Assembly: GCA_028289305.1 (NCBI GenBank)
Contig: JANQQO010000279.1
Span: 1-13,315, forward strand
Direction of reading: 5' to 3'
Source: Rickettsiales bacterium
GTDB lineage: Bacteria > Pseudomonadota > Alphaproteobacteria > Rickettsiales > JANQQO01
Length of the DNA: 13,315 nt
Shown one piece after another: positions 1-6,884 of this stretch. A program made the translations under genes and the position numbers. The notes beneath the pieces are model-generated. The model was not told the origin of the DNA and did not search any database. It saw only the letters and a list, made by a program, of their open reading frames with translations. Positions within the stretch are counted from its first letter, which is position 1, and every line of letters begins with the position of its first letter.

Positions 1-1042
1 CTCCACCATCGAGCAGGTTAGCTTCGTAATCAAACCCTTGCAGAGTATCATTGCCAGCTCCACCGTAGTTACCGCGCAGATTGCCAGAAAGAAAATCATC
101 ACCGGCATCACCATAGGCGATGTTATCGTAGCCGGTGAGGGTATCATTACCGTTGCCACCGCGCAGGGTGTTGCTGCCTTCTTCATCATGCAGGGTGTCA
201 TCACCATCTTGGCCGAGCAGTACATCATCTCGTGCACCGCCATAAAGGACATCCCTACCCGCTCCACCATAGAGTAAATCGTTTCCATCGCCGCCATAAA
301 GCGTATCGAAATCATTGTCACCCAATAGGAGATCGTTGCCCGCGCCACCAAAAAGAACATCACGGCCATCGCCACCTAAAAGCACATCATTTCCGGAACC
401 GATAGCAAAATAATCGCCATAAAGCACGTCATCTCCGGCATCTCCATGCAGTGTATCATCGTGTTCAAAACCGTATAATTCATCATTGCCAGTGCCGCCT
501 CGCAGCAGGTCATTGCCTTCGCCACCCAATAATACATCGTCACCTTCATCACCAAACAGCTCATCATCGCCGTCTATGCCGGTGAGCTGATCGTCACCAA
601 TGCCGCCGACAATGACATCATCGCCGCTACCACCATTAATGAAATCATCGCCGCTGCCTGCGTCGATTAGGTCATCACCCGCATCACCCCAAAGGCTATC
701 ATTGCCCTGCTCACCATTTAGTGCGTCCTCCCCGGCGCCACCAAATAATTCATCATTTCCGCTGCCACCCCAGAGGGTGTCGTTACCATCATCACCGTTT
801 AACGTATCTGCACCAATTGCACCGAAGAGTAGATCATTGCCTTCGCCGCCAAATAAGACATCGTCTCCTTCATTCCCATTTAATTCGTCATCTCCTTCAT
901 GCGCAATTAATGCATCATCACCGGCGCCACCAAATAGGGTGTCATCACCACCAAGACCATACAAAACATCTCGGCCGCCAAGGCCGAGGATAAAATCGTC
1001 TTGGTCGTCATTGCCGATAAGGATGTTATTGCCGTTATCGCC
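1..1042 (-). repeat. Tandem ~27-bp repeats encoding RTX nonapeptides (copy 1)
   Basis: The DNA shows a degenerate 27-bp periodicity, most obvious on the plus strand as recurring atcattgcc / tcatcgcc / ccaccaaa words. It encodes the GGxGxDxLx nonapeptides of RTX copy 1 and continues past the left edge. Copies have diverged, with many synonymous differences, so this is an old array rather than a recently amplified one. Confidence 0.85.
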
Positions 1043-1177
1043 CTGGATGAGGGCCGTAGTAGAGGCAGAAGACGCCCGAACAGGCTCAAGCAGCGTATCT
1101 TTGTCCTCTTTTTCTGTAAAAATCTTCGTTGGCGAAGGTACTATGACCTTTGACACCACATCGTGTTTTTTGTCCAT
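1..1177 (-). CDS. RTX calcium-binding repeat protein, copy 1 (C-terminus beyond the window)
   Basis: The frame stays open from an ATG at 1177 to the left edge, giving 392 residues with no stop. About 45 non-repetitive residues (starting MDKKHDVVSK) are followed, from residue 46, by continuous Gly/Asp-rich nonapeptides of the GGxGxDxLx type, the calcium-binding beta-roll of the RTX family. No N-terminal signal peptide is seen, as expected for type I secretion, but the C-terminal export signal is outside the window. The start is supported by GGGAGAGAG at 1183-1191. The first ~130 residues closely match the complete RTX protein encoded immediately upstream (for example the shared DDFILGLGGRD and FGGEG blocks), so the two are tandem paralogues. 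Some degenerate stretches near the left edge (around GYDNIAYGD and GNLRGNYGG) interrupt the repeat rhythm. No catalytic domain is visible in the part present. Likely a secreted or surface calcium-binding protein; the exact role is unknown. Confidence 0.9.
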   Translation of the reverse strand, partial: MDKKHDVVSKVIVPSPTKIFTEKEDKDTLLEPVRASSASTTALIQGDNGNNILIGNDDQDDFILGLGGRDVLYGLGGDDTLFGGAGDDALIAHEGDDELNGNEGDDVLFGGEGNDLLFGAIGADTLNGDDGNDTLWGGSGNDELFGGAGEDALNGEQGNDSLWGDAGDDLIDAGSGDDFINGGSGDDVIVGGIGDDQLTGIDGDDELFGDEGDDVLLGGEGNDLLRGGTGNDELYGFEHDDTLHGDAGDDVLYGDYFAIGSGNDVLLGGDGRDVLFGGAGNDLLLGDNDFDTLYGGDGNDLLYGGAGRDVLYGGARDDVLLGQDGDDTLHDEEGSNTLRGGNGNDTLTGYDNIAYGDAGDDFLSGNLRGNYGGAGNDTLQGFDYEANLLDGG

Positions 1178-1182
1178 TGTAT

Positions 1183-1191
1183 CTCTCTCCC
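1183..1191 (-). promoter_or_regulatory. Ribosome binding site of RTX copy 1
   Basis: GGGAGAGAG on the minus strand lies 5 nt before the ATG at 1177. It fixes the start and sits directly after an 18-bp near-palindrome (1192-1209). Confidence 0.6.
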
Positions 1192-1209
1192 GTGCCATGA
1201 TCGTGGCAC
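1192..1209. repeat. Near-perfect 18-bp palindrome in the RTX copy 1 leader
   Basis: GTGCCATGATCGTGGCAC is self-complementary except for one central pair flanking GATC. It abuts the ribosome binding site of RTX copy 1. It could be an operator for a dimeric regulator or an RNA hairpin that affects translation initiation. It is not repeated ahead of RTX copy 2, which has only a weaker GCATG/CATGC inverted repeat (3257-3271). Confidence 0.5.
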
Positions 1210-1225
1210 CTATCCCATTCACTAT

Positions 1226-1233
1226 TTAACCAT
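1226..1233 (+). promoter_or_regulatory. Possible CtrA half-site
   Basis: TTAACCAT matches the half-site form of the alphaproteobacterial CtrA recognition sequence. It lies between the full box (1246-1260) and the RTX copy 1 start, on the opposite strand. It is short, so by itself it is weak evidence. Confidence 0.35.
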
Positions 1234-1245
1234 AACAGAAAATAG

Positions 1246-1260
1246 TTAAAATTTGGTTAA
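1246..1260 (-). promoter_or_regulatory. CtrA-type box upstream of RTX copy 1
   Basis: The sequence is a perfect TTAA-N7-TTAA followed on the minus strand by C, the consensus of the alphaproteobacterial response regulator CtrA. It lies about 70 bp before the RTX copy 1 start, in an AT-rich block (1236-1277) that aligns at about 33 of 42 positions with the block ahead of RTX copy 2. Both TTAA halves and their spacing are kept in that copy. Activation by CtrA is inferred; no -10 element is clear. Confidence 0.55.
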
Positions 1261-1277
1261 TTTTTTAGAAAAAGCTT

Positions 1278-1328
1278 GGTCAAATATGCTTCAAAAAGCG
1301 CATGGTTAACGCATTGCGTGATTTGACC
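1278..1328. repeat. Inverted repeat with nested hairpins between the two RTX genes
   Basis: Eight-base arms GGTCAAAT (1278-1285) and ATTTGACC (1321-1328) enclose 35 nt. That interior holds a second potential stem, ATGCTT-CAAA-AAGC(G)CAT, and a short CGC-ATT-GCG stem. The whole could fold as a branched structure. It has no U-tract typical of an intrinsic terminator. It may be transcript structure between the RTX genes or an operator. Confidence 0.4.
1302..1309 (-). promoter_or_regulatory. Possible CtrA half-site
   Basis: Minus-strand TTAACCAT, upstream of the full TTAA-N7-TTAA box of RTX copy 1 and in the loop of the inverted repeat 1278-1328. With the site at 1226-1233, this gives the RTX copy 1 promoter region one full and two half CtrA-like sites. 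Confidence 0.35.
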
Positions 1329-1377
1329 GAGGGTTATTCAACTTATGGTGTTGTTTTGTGATGCCTGTGTTGATGGT

Positions 1378-3231
1378 CTACAGATGGTGGATAAAGTCAC
1401 TCTCTGTGAGGGTTATTTGACCTCGCAACATTATCGATTGAAACGCAGTGGGCGTGCCATTCTCTGCTAGGCCTATTAGGGTCAAATCAAAGGATGCGTC
1501 GTATGTAATAGCAAGCTGATCAAATGATGTTATCACCATCCATAGGTTATCTACACCGGATTCAAAATCCTCAATAATATCGCCATCCCCTTGTTGCATA
1601 TGCGTCGGGTAAAACAGGAAGGTATCGTTACCCTCTCCACCGTTTAGGATGTCATTTCCTGCGCCGCCAATAAGTAGATCATTGCCGCCATCACCCCATA
1701 GCGTGTCATTTCCCTCTTCTCCGTACAGCACATCGTTAATCTCTGGTTGGATGGATAACACTCCGCCGCGGATAAAGTCATCACCGGCACCGCCATAGAG
1801 TGTATCATTACCTGATTTGCCATCGATGGTGTCGTTACCTTCCCCGCCATATACGAGATGTCCGCCGGTTATCCAATCATTCCCCGCATCACCGTATAAT
1901 ATGTCGGTATCATCCCGTGATGGTCCTCCTGTTATAAAATCATCGCCGTCGCCACCATGAAGTGTGTCATTACCATTTCCAACGAGTCTATCCGCCCCTT
2001 CATCGCCATAGACAAGCAGTTTCATTAGGGAAAAGGCTTGCACAAAATCATCGCCTGCGCCGCCATAAACGGTGGATGCATCGTTTTCATCGCGGTGGTC
2101 GAAGATTTCAACAATACCCACACTAAACATGATGCGGTCATCGCCGCCATCACCGTATATAAGATCGTTACCAGCGATGCCGTTAATGGTGTCTGCACCA
2201 TCGCCGCCGATAAGCGTGTCATCGCCATCGCCTGCGTAGAGTGAATCGTTATCATTGCCGCCATCAAGGAATGTGCCTTCGTGGGGTGCTGCGTGTAAGG
2301 TGTCATTACCATCCCCCCCATAGGCGGTGTTTTTACCGAGCCCGCCTAGAAAGTCATTACCGGCGCCACCATCCATGATGTTAACGCCCTCACTATCGGT
2401 GATTCTATCGTCTCCCTCTCGGCCGATTAAAATATCATCGCCCGCACCACCATTAATGGTATCCGCACCACCATCACCAGAAATAACATCATTACCTGCA
2501 TTGCCTAAGAGGGTGTCGTCATCTGCACCACCTGTTAGGAAATCATTCCCGTCTCCCCCTTCTAGTGTATCTTCTCCTTCGTCCCCATATAGACGATCAT
2601 TGCCCGTATCGCCGCGTAATACATCATTGCCTGTGTTGCCAAAGAGTCGGTCATTATCAGAGCCGCCAAGAATGGTGTCGTTATCGTCTCCGCCGAGAAG
2701 CGAGTCGCCCCCTGCTCCGCCGCTGATGAGGTCTCCGCCTAGGCCACCATCAAGCGTATCCCCGCCCTGCTCGCCATTGAGCACATCCACTCCCGCGCCA
2801 CCGAATAGGATATCACCATCATTGCCGCCCCATAAGGTATCGTTCCCATCATCTCCATGCAGTGTATCCGCACCGGAAGCACCAAAGAGCAGGTCTCCCC
2901 CTTCGCCGCCGAATGCAATATCGTCCCCGTCATTGCCGTTTAACTCGTCATTGCCTGCATGCCCTATTAATAGATCGTCATCTTCACCGCCGAATAGTGT
3001 ATCATTCCCACCTAGGCCATAGAGCGCATCGCGACCACCCAGGCCGAGGATAAAATCATCCTCATCATCATTTCCAACAAGAATGTTGTTACCATCATCG
3101 CCCTGGATGATAGCTGTAGTGGCTAATACATCAAGGCGTACGGTGTTAAGAAGTTTTATAGGTACTTCTTCCAGCGATATATTCAGTGATGTGTTATTTT
3201 TGTCTGATACTGTGTGCTGTATGTCTTTCAT
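1378..3231 (-). CDS. RTX calcium-binding repeat protein, copy 2 (complete, type I secretion-like)
   Basis: This 617-residue protein has about 43 unique N-terminal residues (MKDIQHTVSDK...), then Asp/Gly-rich RTX nonapeptides from about residue 44 to 538, then a ~79-residue tail. The tail contains GDGDIIEDFESGVDNL and ends LRGQITLTESDFIHHL, the pattern seen in C-terminal targeting regions of proteins exported by type I (ABC/MFP/TolC) secretion. There is no signal peptide and no protease, lipase or cyclase domain. The beta-roll is broken in places, for example around VGIVEIFDHRDENDAS and SLMKLLVYGDEG, where capping or linker segments are likely. The start at 3231 is supported by a strong AGGGGGAA (3236-3243). 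It is a tandem paralogue of the next gene downstream. No secretion ABC transporter lies in the window. A role as a secreted adhesin, matrix or surface-layer-like protein is inference. Confidence 0.93.
   Translation of the reverse strand: MKDIQHTVSDKNNTSLNISLEEVPIKLLNTVRLDVLATTAIIQGDDGNNILVGNDDEDDFILGLGGRDALYGLGGNDTLFGGEDDDLLIGHAGNDELNGNDGDDIAFGGEGGDLLFGASGADTLHGDDGNDTLWGGNDGDILFGGAGVDVLNGEQGGDTLDGGLGGDLISGGAGGDSLLGGDDNDTILGGSDNDRLFGNTGNDVLRGDTGNDRLYGDEGEDTLEGGDGNDFLTGGADDDTLLGNAGNDVISGDGGADTINGGAGDDILIGREGDDRITDSEGVNIMDGGAGNDFLGGLGKNTAYGGDGNDTLHAAPHEGTFLDGGNDNDSLYAGDGDDTLIGGDGADTINGIAGNDLIYGDGGDDRIMFSVGIVEIFDHRDENDASTVYGGAGDDFVQAFSLMKLLVYGDEGADRLVGNGNDTLHGGDGDDFITGGPSRDDTDILYGDAGNDWITGGHLVYGGEGNDTIDGKSGNDTLYGGAGDDFIRGGVLSIQPEINDVLYGEEGNDTLWGDGGNDLLIGGAGNDILNGGEGNDTFLFYPTHMQQGDGDIIEDFESGVDNLWMVITSFDQLAITYDASFDLTLIGLAENGTPTAFQSIMLRGQITLTESDFIHHL
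1618..3102 (-). repeat. Tandem ~27-bp repeats encoding RTX nonapeptides (copy 2)
   Basis: Nearly 1.5 kb of degenerate 27-bp units encode GGxGxDxLx motifs. The 5' end of this array is aligned in register with that of copy 1: AGGCCGAGGATAAAATC occurs at 981-997 and at 3041-3057, at nearly the same distance from each start codon. Similarity falls off further into the arrays, as expected when repeat number changes after duplication. Confidence 0.85.
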
Positions 3232-3235
3232 TGGA

Positions 3236-3243
3236 TTCCCCCT
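3236..3243 (-). promoter_or_regulatory. Ribosome binding site of RTX copy 2
   Basis: Minus-strand AGGGGGAA ends 4 nt before the ATG at 3231. It supports this start and suggests good translation. Confidence 0.6.
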
Positions 3244-3293
3244 ATAGCCCTGCCATGCATGTTACCCATGCCTATGACAGTAGCAGAAAAAGA

Positions 3294-3308
3294 TTAAATT
3301 CTAGTTAA
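3294..3308 (-). promoter_or_regulatory. CtrA-type box upstream of RTX copy 2
   Basis: A perfect TTAA-N7-TTAA lies 62 bp before the RTX copy 2 start, inside an AT-rich block (3284-3324) homologous to that ahead of RTX copy 1. The spacing between the tetramers is identical in both. Three GANTC sites, the target of the cell-cycle methylase CcrM, also lie in this intergenic region (3234-3238, 3353-3357, 3383-3387), though GANTC is common by chance. Confidence 0.55.
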
Positions 3309-3413
3309 TTTCTTGGAAAAACTTCGCGAGGTAGATCTGGGATATATGTGTCGATTCCGTGTTACCTAATTTGCGTTCCTTTGATTCAATTTACGGTTGG
3401 TTAAAAGTGACGG

Positions 3414-3746
3414 TTATTCCACCAGCATATTACGCGTGGCGGCAGGAAGCGTGACGGTGAGCCCGTCTAACGCCTCGGTGATCTTAATTTGGCAGCCCAA
3501 ACGCGAGGTGTGGGTGAGGCCAAAAGCCAGATCAAGCATATCTTCTTCATCTTCTGTCGGTTCACTCAGCATATCGAAAAAGGAGTCTTCTACAATCACG
3601 TGGCAGGTGGAGCAGGCAAGCGAGCCCTCGCACGCGCCTTCGAGCGGAATATCGTTCTGATGGGCGACTTCGAGCACAGAAAGGCCGAGAGGTGCTTCTA
3701 CCTCTTTGGTTGCTCCATCAGGATATTTAAAAATCACTTTAGGCAT
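3414..3746 (-). CDS. fdx: ISC-type [2Fe-2S] ferredoxin
   Basis: This 110-residue protein carries the adrenodoxin-type cluster ligands C39, C45 and C48 (ACEGSLACSTCHV) and C85 (RLGCQI), so it binds one [2Fe-2S] cluster. In the ISC system it supplies electrons for cluster assembly on IscU. The acidic segment SEPTEDEEDMLDLA (residues 61-74) is the partner-binding helix usual in this family. It is the last gene of the operon and its start overlaps the end of hscA by 8 bp, indicating coupled translation. No iscX follows; the next gene on the same strand is an RTX gene after 182 bp. No clear intrinsic terminator was seen after the stop. Confidence 0.96.
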   Translation of the reverse strand: MPKVIFKYPDGATKEVEAPLGLSVLEVAHQNDIPLEGACEGSLACSTCHVIVEDSFFDMLSEPTEDEEDMLDLAFGLTHTSRLGCQIKITEALDGLTVTLPAATRNMLVE

Positions 3747-5598
3747 TATTGCTTTTTAGTTCCTGTTCTACTTCTGCTATGTCTGCGCCTTTTAGCGCGT
3801 TTGCAAGCATACGGTTCATACGGTTCTCGATGAAATCGCTGCAGAGCTGATCGAGCTGCTGCACCGCGAGATCAATCGCATCGCGATCTGTATTCCCCAT
3901 ATGGGCTTTAAGCTGCGCGATCTGTGCTTCTATGCGGTTTAGGGTCGATTCGTCAAGTAAATCTTTATCTTCTTCAACAGCAGATTCGACCGCGTGGAGT
4001 GCCTGCGTGGCCTCAAGGCGAGATTCTGCAAGCAGGCGGGTGGTGATATCCTCCCGCGCATGGGTGTAGCTTTCTTTCAGCATGGTTTCTATTTTTTCTG
4101 GATCGAGGCCGTAAGCGGGTTTAACGGCGACATGCTGCGCAACACCCGTGGTCTGTTCCTCTGCAGTGACAGTGAGCAGCCCATCTGCATCCAGGGCAAA
4201 GGTAACTTCAATGCGCGCTAGGCCTGCCTTCATGGGCGGAATGCCGGTGAGGGTGAACTCCGCCAAAGAGCGGCACTGATCAACCATTTCGCGTTCGCCT
4301 TGGAGCACATGGATTTTCATGGCGGCTTGTCCATCTTGATAGGTGGTGAATTCCTGCGATTTGGCGACAGGGATGGGTGTATTACGCTCGATGATTTTTT
4401 CTACCAGCCCGCCCATGGTTTCTAGCCCCAAAGAGAGCGGGGTAACATCAAGAAGCAGTGTATCAGAGCCTTGCGTAAGCGCCTCGGCTTGTAGCGCGGC
4501 GCCGAGAGCCACGACCTGATCAGGATCAAGATTGGTGAGCGGTGGTTGCTGAAACAGCGATTCAACCTTATGGCGCACCAACGGCATGCGCGTTGTACCG
4601 CCGACAAGCACCACGCCTTTGATATCGCTGATGGCACGGCTCGCATCCTCCACGACATGGCGGCAGATGGTGAGCGTGGTATCGATGAGCGGTGTGGCCG
4701 CGTTTTCGAGATCTGCACGGGTGAGCGTGTAGGTGATGGTAGTGTCTTCTAGCGTGATCTCGCCGCTGATCTGGTCTTTTTCAGTGAGTTGTTCTTTGAT
4801 CTGACGTGCAAGCGGCAGCAGCGTGGCGAGGTGATCTTTTACAGGGAAGTCGCCCGCCTGAGCGCTGATGTGATCGAGAATGCAGCGATGGATATCATCG
4901 CCGCCAAGGGCAATATTGCCACCGGTAGCGAGCACCTGGAACACCCCTTTTTCCATATTGAGCAGGGAAAAGTCGAAAGTACCACCGCCGAGATCATACA
5001 CGGCGTAGAGGCCTTCTGTGGCGTTATCTAGGCCGTAAGCCAGCGCGGCTGCGGTGGGCTCGTTAACGAGGCGCAGGGTATCTAGCCCGGCTAGGGCAGC
5101 TGCATCTTTAGTGGCCGCCCGCGCTGCATCATCAAAATAGGCTGGCACGGTGATGACGGCTTTATTGACGGAGGTATCAAGAGACTCTTCCGCCTGTTGC
5201 TTGAGTGTTTTTAGGATTTCTGAGGCAATCTCTACCGGGCTTAGGCTTTTTTCACCGGCTTTCACATGCACCATGCCTTCAGTGATGGTGGTATCCAGCG
5301 CGTAAGGCAGCAGATCATCCTCTACATCGTGCACACCACGGCCCATAAGCCGTTTGGTGGAGCGGAAGATGGTGGCGTTTTCGGCTGTTTCAGCAGCGTG
5401 GCCAGTAGTGATAGCGCCACCTGTATGATAGGCAACCACGGAGGGCATGAGCGCCCTGCCCTGTTCATCAGAAAGTACACTTGGTGCCGCATTCTCAGCA
5501 ATGGCAACCAGAGAGTTGGTGGTGCCGAGATCAATGCCGATGGCAGGCGCTTGTGTACAGGGCGTAGTTTCGCCGGGTTCTTGGATTTGCAATAGCAT
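3739..5598 (-). CDS. hscA: Fe-S assembly Hsp70-type chaperone HscA
   Basis: This 619-residue protein matches the usual HscA length of about 616. It begins MLLQIQEPGE, like other HscA proteins. Hsp70 ATPase signatures are IGIDLGTTNS (residues 20-29), the phosphate-binding YDLGGGTFDF (201-210) and VLVGGTTRMP (330-339). The interdomain linker and start of the substrate domain are near LLLDVTPLSLGLET (381-394), followed by the peptide-binding beta domain and a helical lid. HscA binds the LPPVK motif of IscU and uses ATP, with HscB as co-chaperone, to promote cluster transfer. It is translationally coupled on both sides: TAATG shared with hscB (stop and start overlap by one base) and an 8-bp overlap with fdx. 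A GGAGG at 5606-5610 serves as its ribosome binding site. Confidence 0.97.
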   Translation of the reverse strand: MLLQIQEPGETTPCTQAPAIGIDLGTTNSLVAIAENAAPSVLSDEQGRALMPSVVAYHTGGAITTGHAAETAENATIFRSTKRLMGRGVHDVEDDLLPYALDTTITEGMVHVKAGEKSLSPVEIASEILKTLKQQAEESLDTSVNKAVITVPAYFDDAARAATKDAAALAGLDTLRLVNEPTAAALAYGLDNATEGLYAVYDLGGGTFDFSLLNMEKGVFQVLATGGNIALGGDDIHRCILDHISAQAGDFPVKDHLATLLPLARQIKEQLTEKDQISGEITLEDTTITYTLTRADLENAATPLIDTTLTICRHVVEDASRAISDIKGVVLVGGTTRMPLVRHKVESLFQQPPLTNLDPDQVVALGAALQAEALTQGSDTLLLDVTPLSLGLETMGGLVEKIIERNTPIPVAKSQEFTTYQDGQAAMKIHVLQGEREMVDQCRSLAEFTLTGIPPMKAGLARIEVTFALDADGLLTVTAEEQTTGVAQHVAVKPAYGLDPEKIETMLKESYTHAREDITTRLLAESRLEATQALHAVESAVEEDKDLLDESTLNRIEAQIAQLKAHMGNTDRDAIDLAVQQLDQLCSDFIENRMNRMLANALKGADIAEVEQELKSNNA

Positions 5599-6125
5599 TA
5601 GCTGACCTCCTCCAATTCTCGATGTTTTAGGCGGAGGTCATGCGTGAATTTATCCAGGTATTTTAGCGCGATCGCCTGCGAGGCCGCGTTATCATAGGCG
5701 TTGTTTTTAAACGCCGCCGCAAGCGCCTCCTCACAGTGTTGTTTCTTGGTGCCTGTTTCTCGCTCTAGGTGATGCACCGCTTCTGGTGTGGTGGCAGATT
5801 CGAGCTTTTCGCGTTGTTCTAGAGCTTCTAGCAGCACTTCTTGGCTGGGTTGGGCACCGCCTTGCTCGGTATTTACCGCAATACCATGGAGTGACAGCAA
5901 ATGCTCTGCGCGCAACAGCGGGGATTTCAAGGTTTCATAGGCCTGGTTGATATCGGCAGTTTTTTGCACCGCGAGCAGCTTCTCCTGCGCGGATTTATTA
6001 GCAAAACGATCCGGGTGAAGGGTTTGTTGCATGGTGAAATACTGCTTTTCTAGCTGCGTGAGATCAATATCGTATTGCTGCGGCAGACCGAACAAGGCAA
6101 ACCAATCATGTGTTGGATGAGACAT
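5598..6125 (-). CDS. hscB: Fe-S assembly J-domain co-chaperone HscB
   Basis: This 175-residue protein has an N-terminal J domain (residues ~6-75) with the HPD triad at 37-39 (TLHPDRF), needed to stimulate the HscA ATPase. A helical C-terminal domain (~90-170) resembles the IscU-binding HSCB oligomerisation domain. The opening DWFALFGLP is characteristic of HscB rather than DnaJ. It starts two bases after the iscA stop (TAACCATG junction) and ends in a TAATG overlap with hscA. The Shine-Dalgarno sequence is poor, so its translation probably depends on coupling with iscA. Confidence 0.95.
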   Translation of the reverse strand: MSHPTHDWFALFGLPQQYDIDLTQLEKQYFTMQQTLHPDRFANKSAQEKLLAVQKTADINQAYETLKSPLLRAEHLLSLHGIAVNTEQGGAQPSQEVLLEALEQREKLESATTPEAVHHLERETGTKKQHCEEALAAAFKNNAYDNAASQAIALKYLDKFTHDLRLKHRELEEVS

Positions 6126-6127
6126 GG

Positions 6128-6466
6128 TTATACGTGGAAGGATTCACCGCAGCCGCAGCGGCCCTTTTCATTAGGGTTGACGAAGAGGAAGCCGGATTTG
6201 AGCTTTTCTTCTTTGTAATCCATGGTGGTGCCGATGAGGTACATAATGGCTTTGGGATCGATGATGACTTTTACGCCCTTGTCTTCGATGACCTCTTCAA
6301 ACGGTTGGACATCATCTGCATATTCAATGACATAGGCAAGGCCCGAGCAGCCGCCCTTTTTTACGCCCACACGAATGCCAAGCGACTCCTTACCGCGCTG
6401 GGTGAGGAGGTGCTGGATGCGCGTGGCCGCAGCATCGCTGATAGCAATGGGCGGTGGGAGTGCCAT
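6128..6466 (-). CDS. iscA: A-type Fe-S carrier IscA
   Basis: This 112-residue HesB/IscA-family protein carries the three conserved cysteines C40 (GGCSGLAY), C104 and C106 (GRCGCGESF). It binds iron or an Fe-S cluster and passes it to apoproteins. Position between iscU and hscB and the family motifs favour IscA over ErpA or SufA. It starts two bases after the iscU stop in a TAACCATG junction, with GGAGA at 6476-6480 inside the end of iscU as ribosome binding site. The N-terminal ALPPPIAISDAAA is typical, where the helix begins after a short lead. Confidence 0.96.
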   Translation of the reverse strand: MALPPPIAISDAAATRIQHLLTQRGKESLGIRVGVKKGGCSGLAYVIEYADDVQPFEEVIEDKGVKVIIDPKAIMYLIGTTMDYKEEKLKSGFLFVNPNEKGRCGCGESFHV

Positions 6467-6468
6467 GG

Positions 6469-6855
6469 TTATGCATCTCCGTGTTTCTTACGATAATCCG
6501 TGATCGCAGCTTTGATGGCGTCTTCTGCCAATACCGAACAGTGGATTTTTACCGGTGGCAGCGCCAAATGCTCTGCGATTTCGGTGTTTTTAATCGTTTC
6601 GGCTTCGTTGATAGACTTACCCTTGATCCACTCAGTAGCCAGCGAGCTAGAAGCAATGGCAGAACCGCAGCCAAAGGTTTTGAACTTGGCGTCTTCAATC
6701 ACGCCATCGTTGCCGACCTGGATCTGCAGCTTCATCACATCACCGCATGCTGGCGCACCGACGAGACCGGTGCCAACATTGTTGTTATCTTTATCAAGAC
6801 TACCGACATTACGCGGATTTTCGTAATGATCGATAACTTTTTCACTATAGGCCAT
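6469..6855 (-). CDS. iscU: Fe-S cluster scaffold IscU
   Basis: This 128-residue scaffold builds [2Fe-2S] clusters from sulfur delivered by IscS. The cluster ligands and helpers are all present: C37 and D39 (GAPACGD), C63 (FGCGSA), and H105 and C106 (KIHCSVLA). The HscA recognition motif LPPVK is at 99-103. MAYSEKVIDHYENPRNVG is the standard IscU start. A near-ideal AAAGGAGG (6861-6868) lies 5 nt upstream, the strongest ribosome binding site of the operon, consistent with a need for high scaffold levels. The 29-bp gap from iscS is the largest inside the operon. Confidence 0.98.
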   Translation of the reverse strand: MAYSEKVIDHYENPRNVGSLDKDNNNVGTGLVGAPACGDVMKLQIQVGNDGVIEDAKFKTFGCGSAIASSSLATEWIKGKSINEAETIKNTEIAEHLALPPVKIHCSVLAEDAIKAAITDYRKKHGDA

Positions 6856-6860
6856 GATTT

Positions 6861-6868
6861 CCTCCTTT
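6861..6868 (-). promoter_or_regulatory. Very strong ribosome binding site of iscU
   Basis: Minus-strand AAAGGAGG is almost fully complementary to the 16S rRNA 3' end, 5 nt before the iscU ATG. It stands out against the weak sites of the neighbouring genes. Confidence 0.7.
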
Positions 6869-6884
6869 GGTTTAATAATTTAGC

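Noticed and set aside
1..1042. CRISPR-like array
   Set aside because: The period is about 27 bp with no distinct spacers, the copies are degenerate, and the frame codes for RTX nonapeptides throughout.
600..1229. Long plus-strand open frame rich in Ser/Pro across RTX copy 1 (and a similar one at 2327-3022)
   Set aside because: These frames are the complement of the 27-bp RTX repeats; the SSP/LPxxP pattern is a by-product of the repeat period, and no ribosome binding site or family match is seen.
3232..3413. iscX or another small gene after fdx
   Set aside because: No IscX-like sequence or plausible small frame with a ribosome binding site is seen in this gap; it holds only the RTX copy 2 promoter region.
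3378..3413. Intrinsic terminator after fdx
   Set aside because: No stable GC stem followed by a T-tract is present on the minus strand; the TTTTAACCAACC there is not in a hairpin context.
3739..3833. Plus-strand open frames over fdx, hscA and the other isc genes
   Set aside because: They are antisense shadows of well-supported conserved genes.
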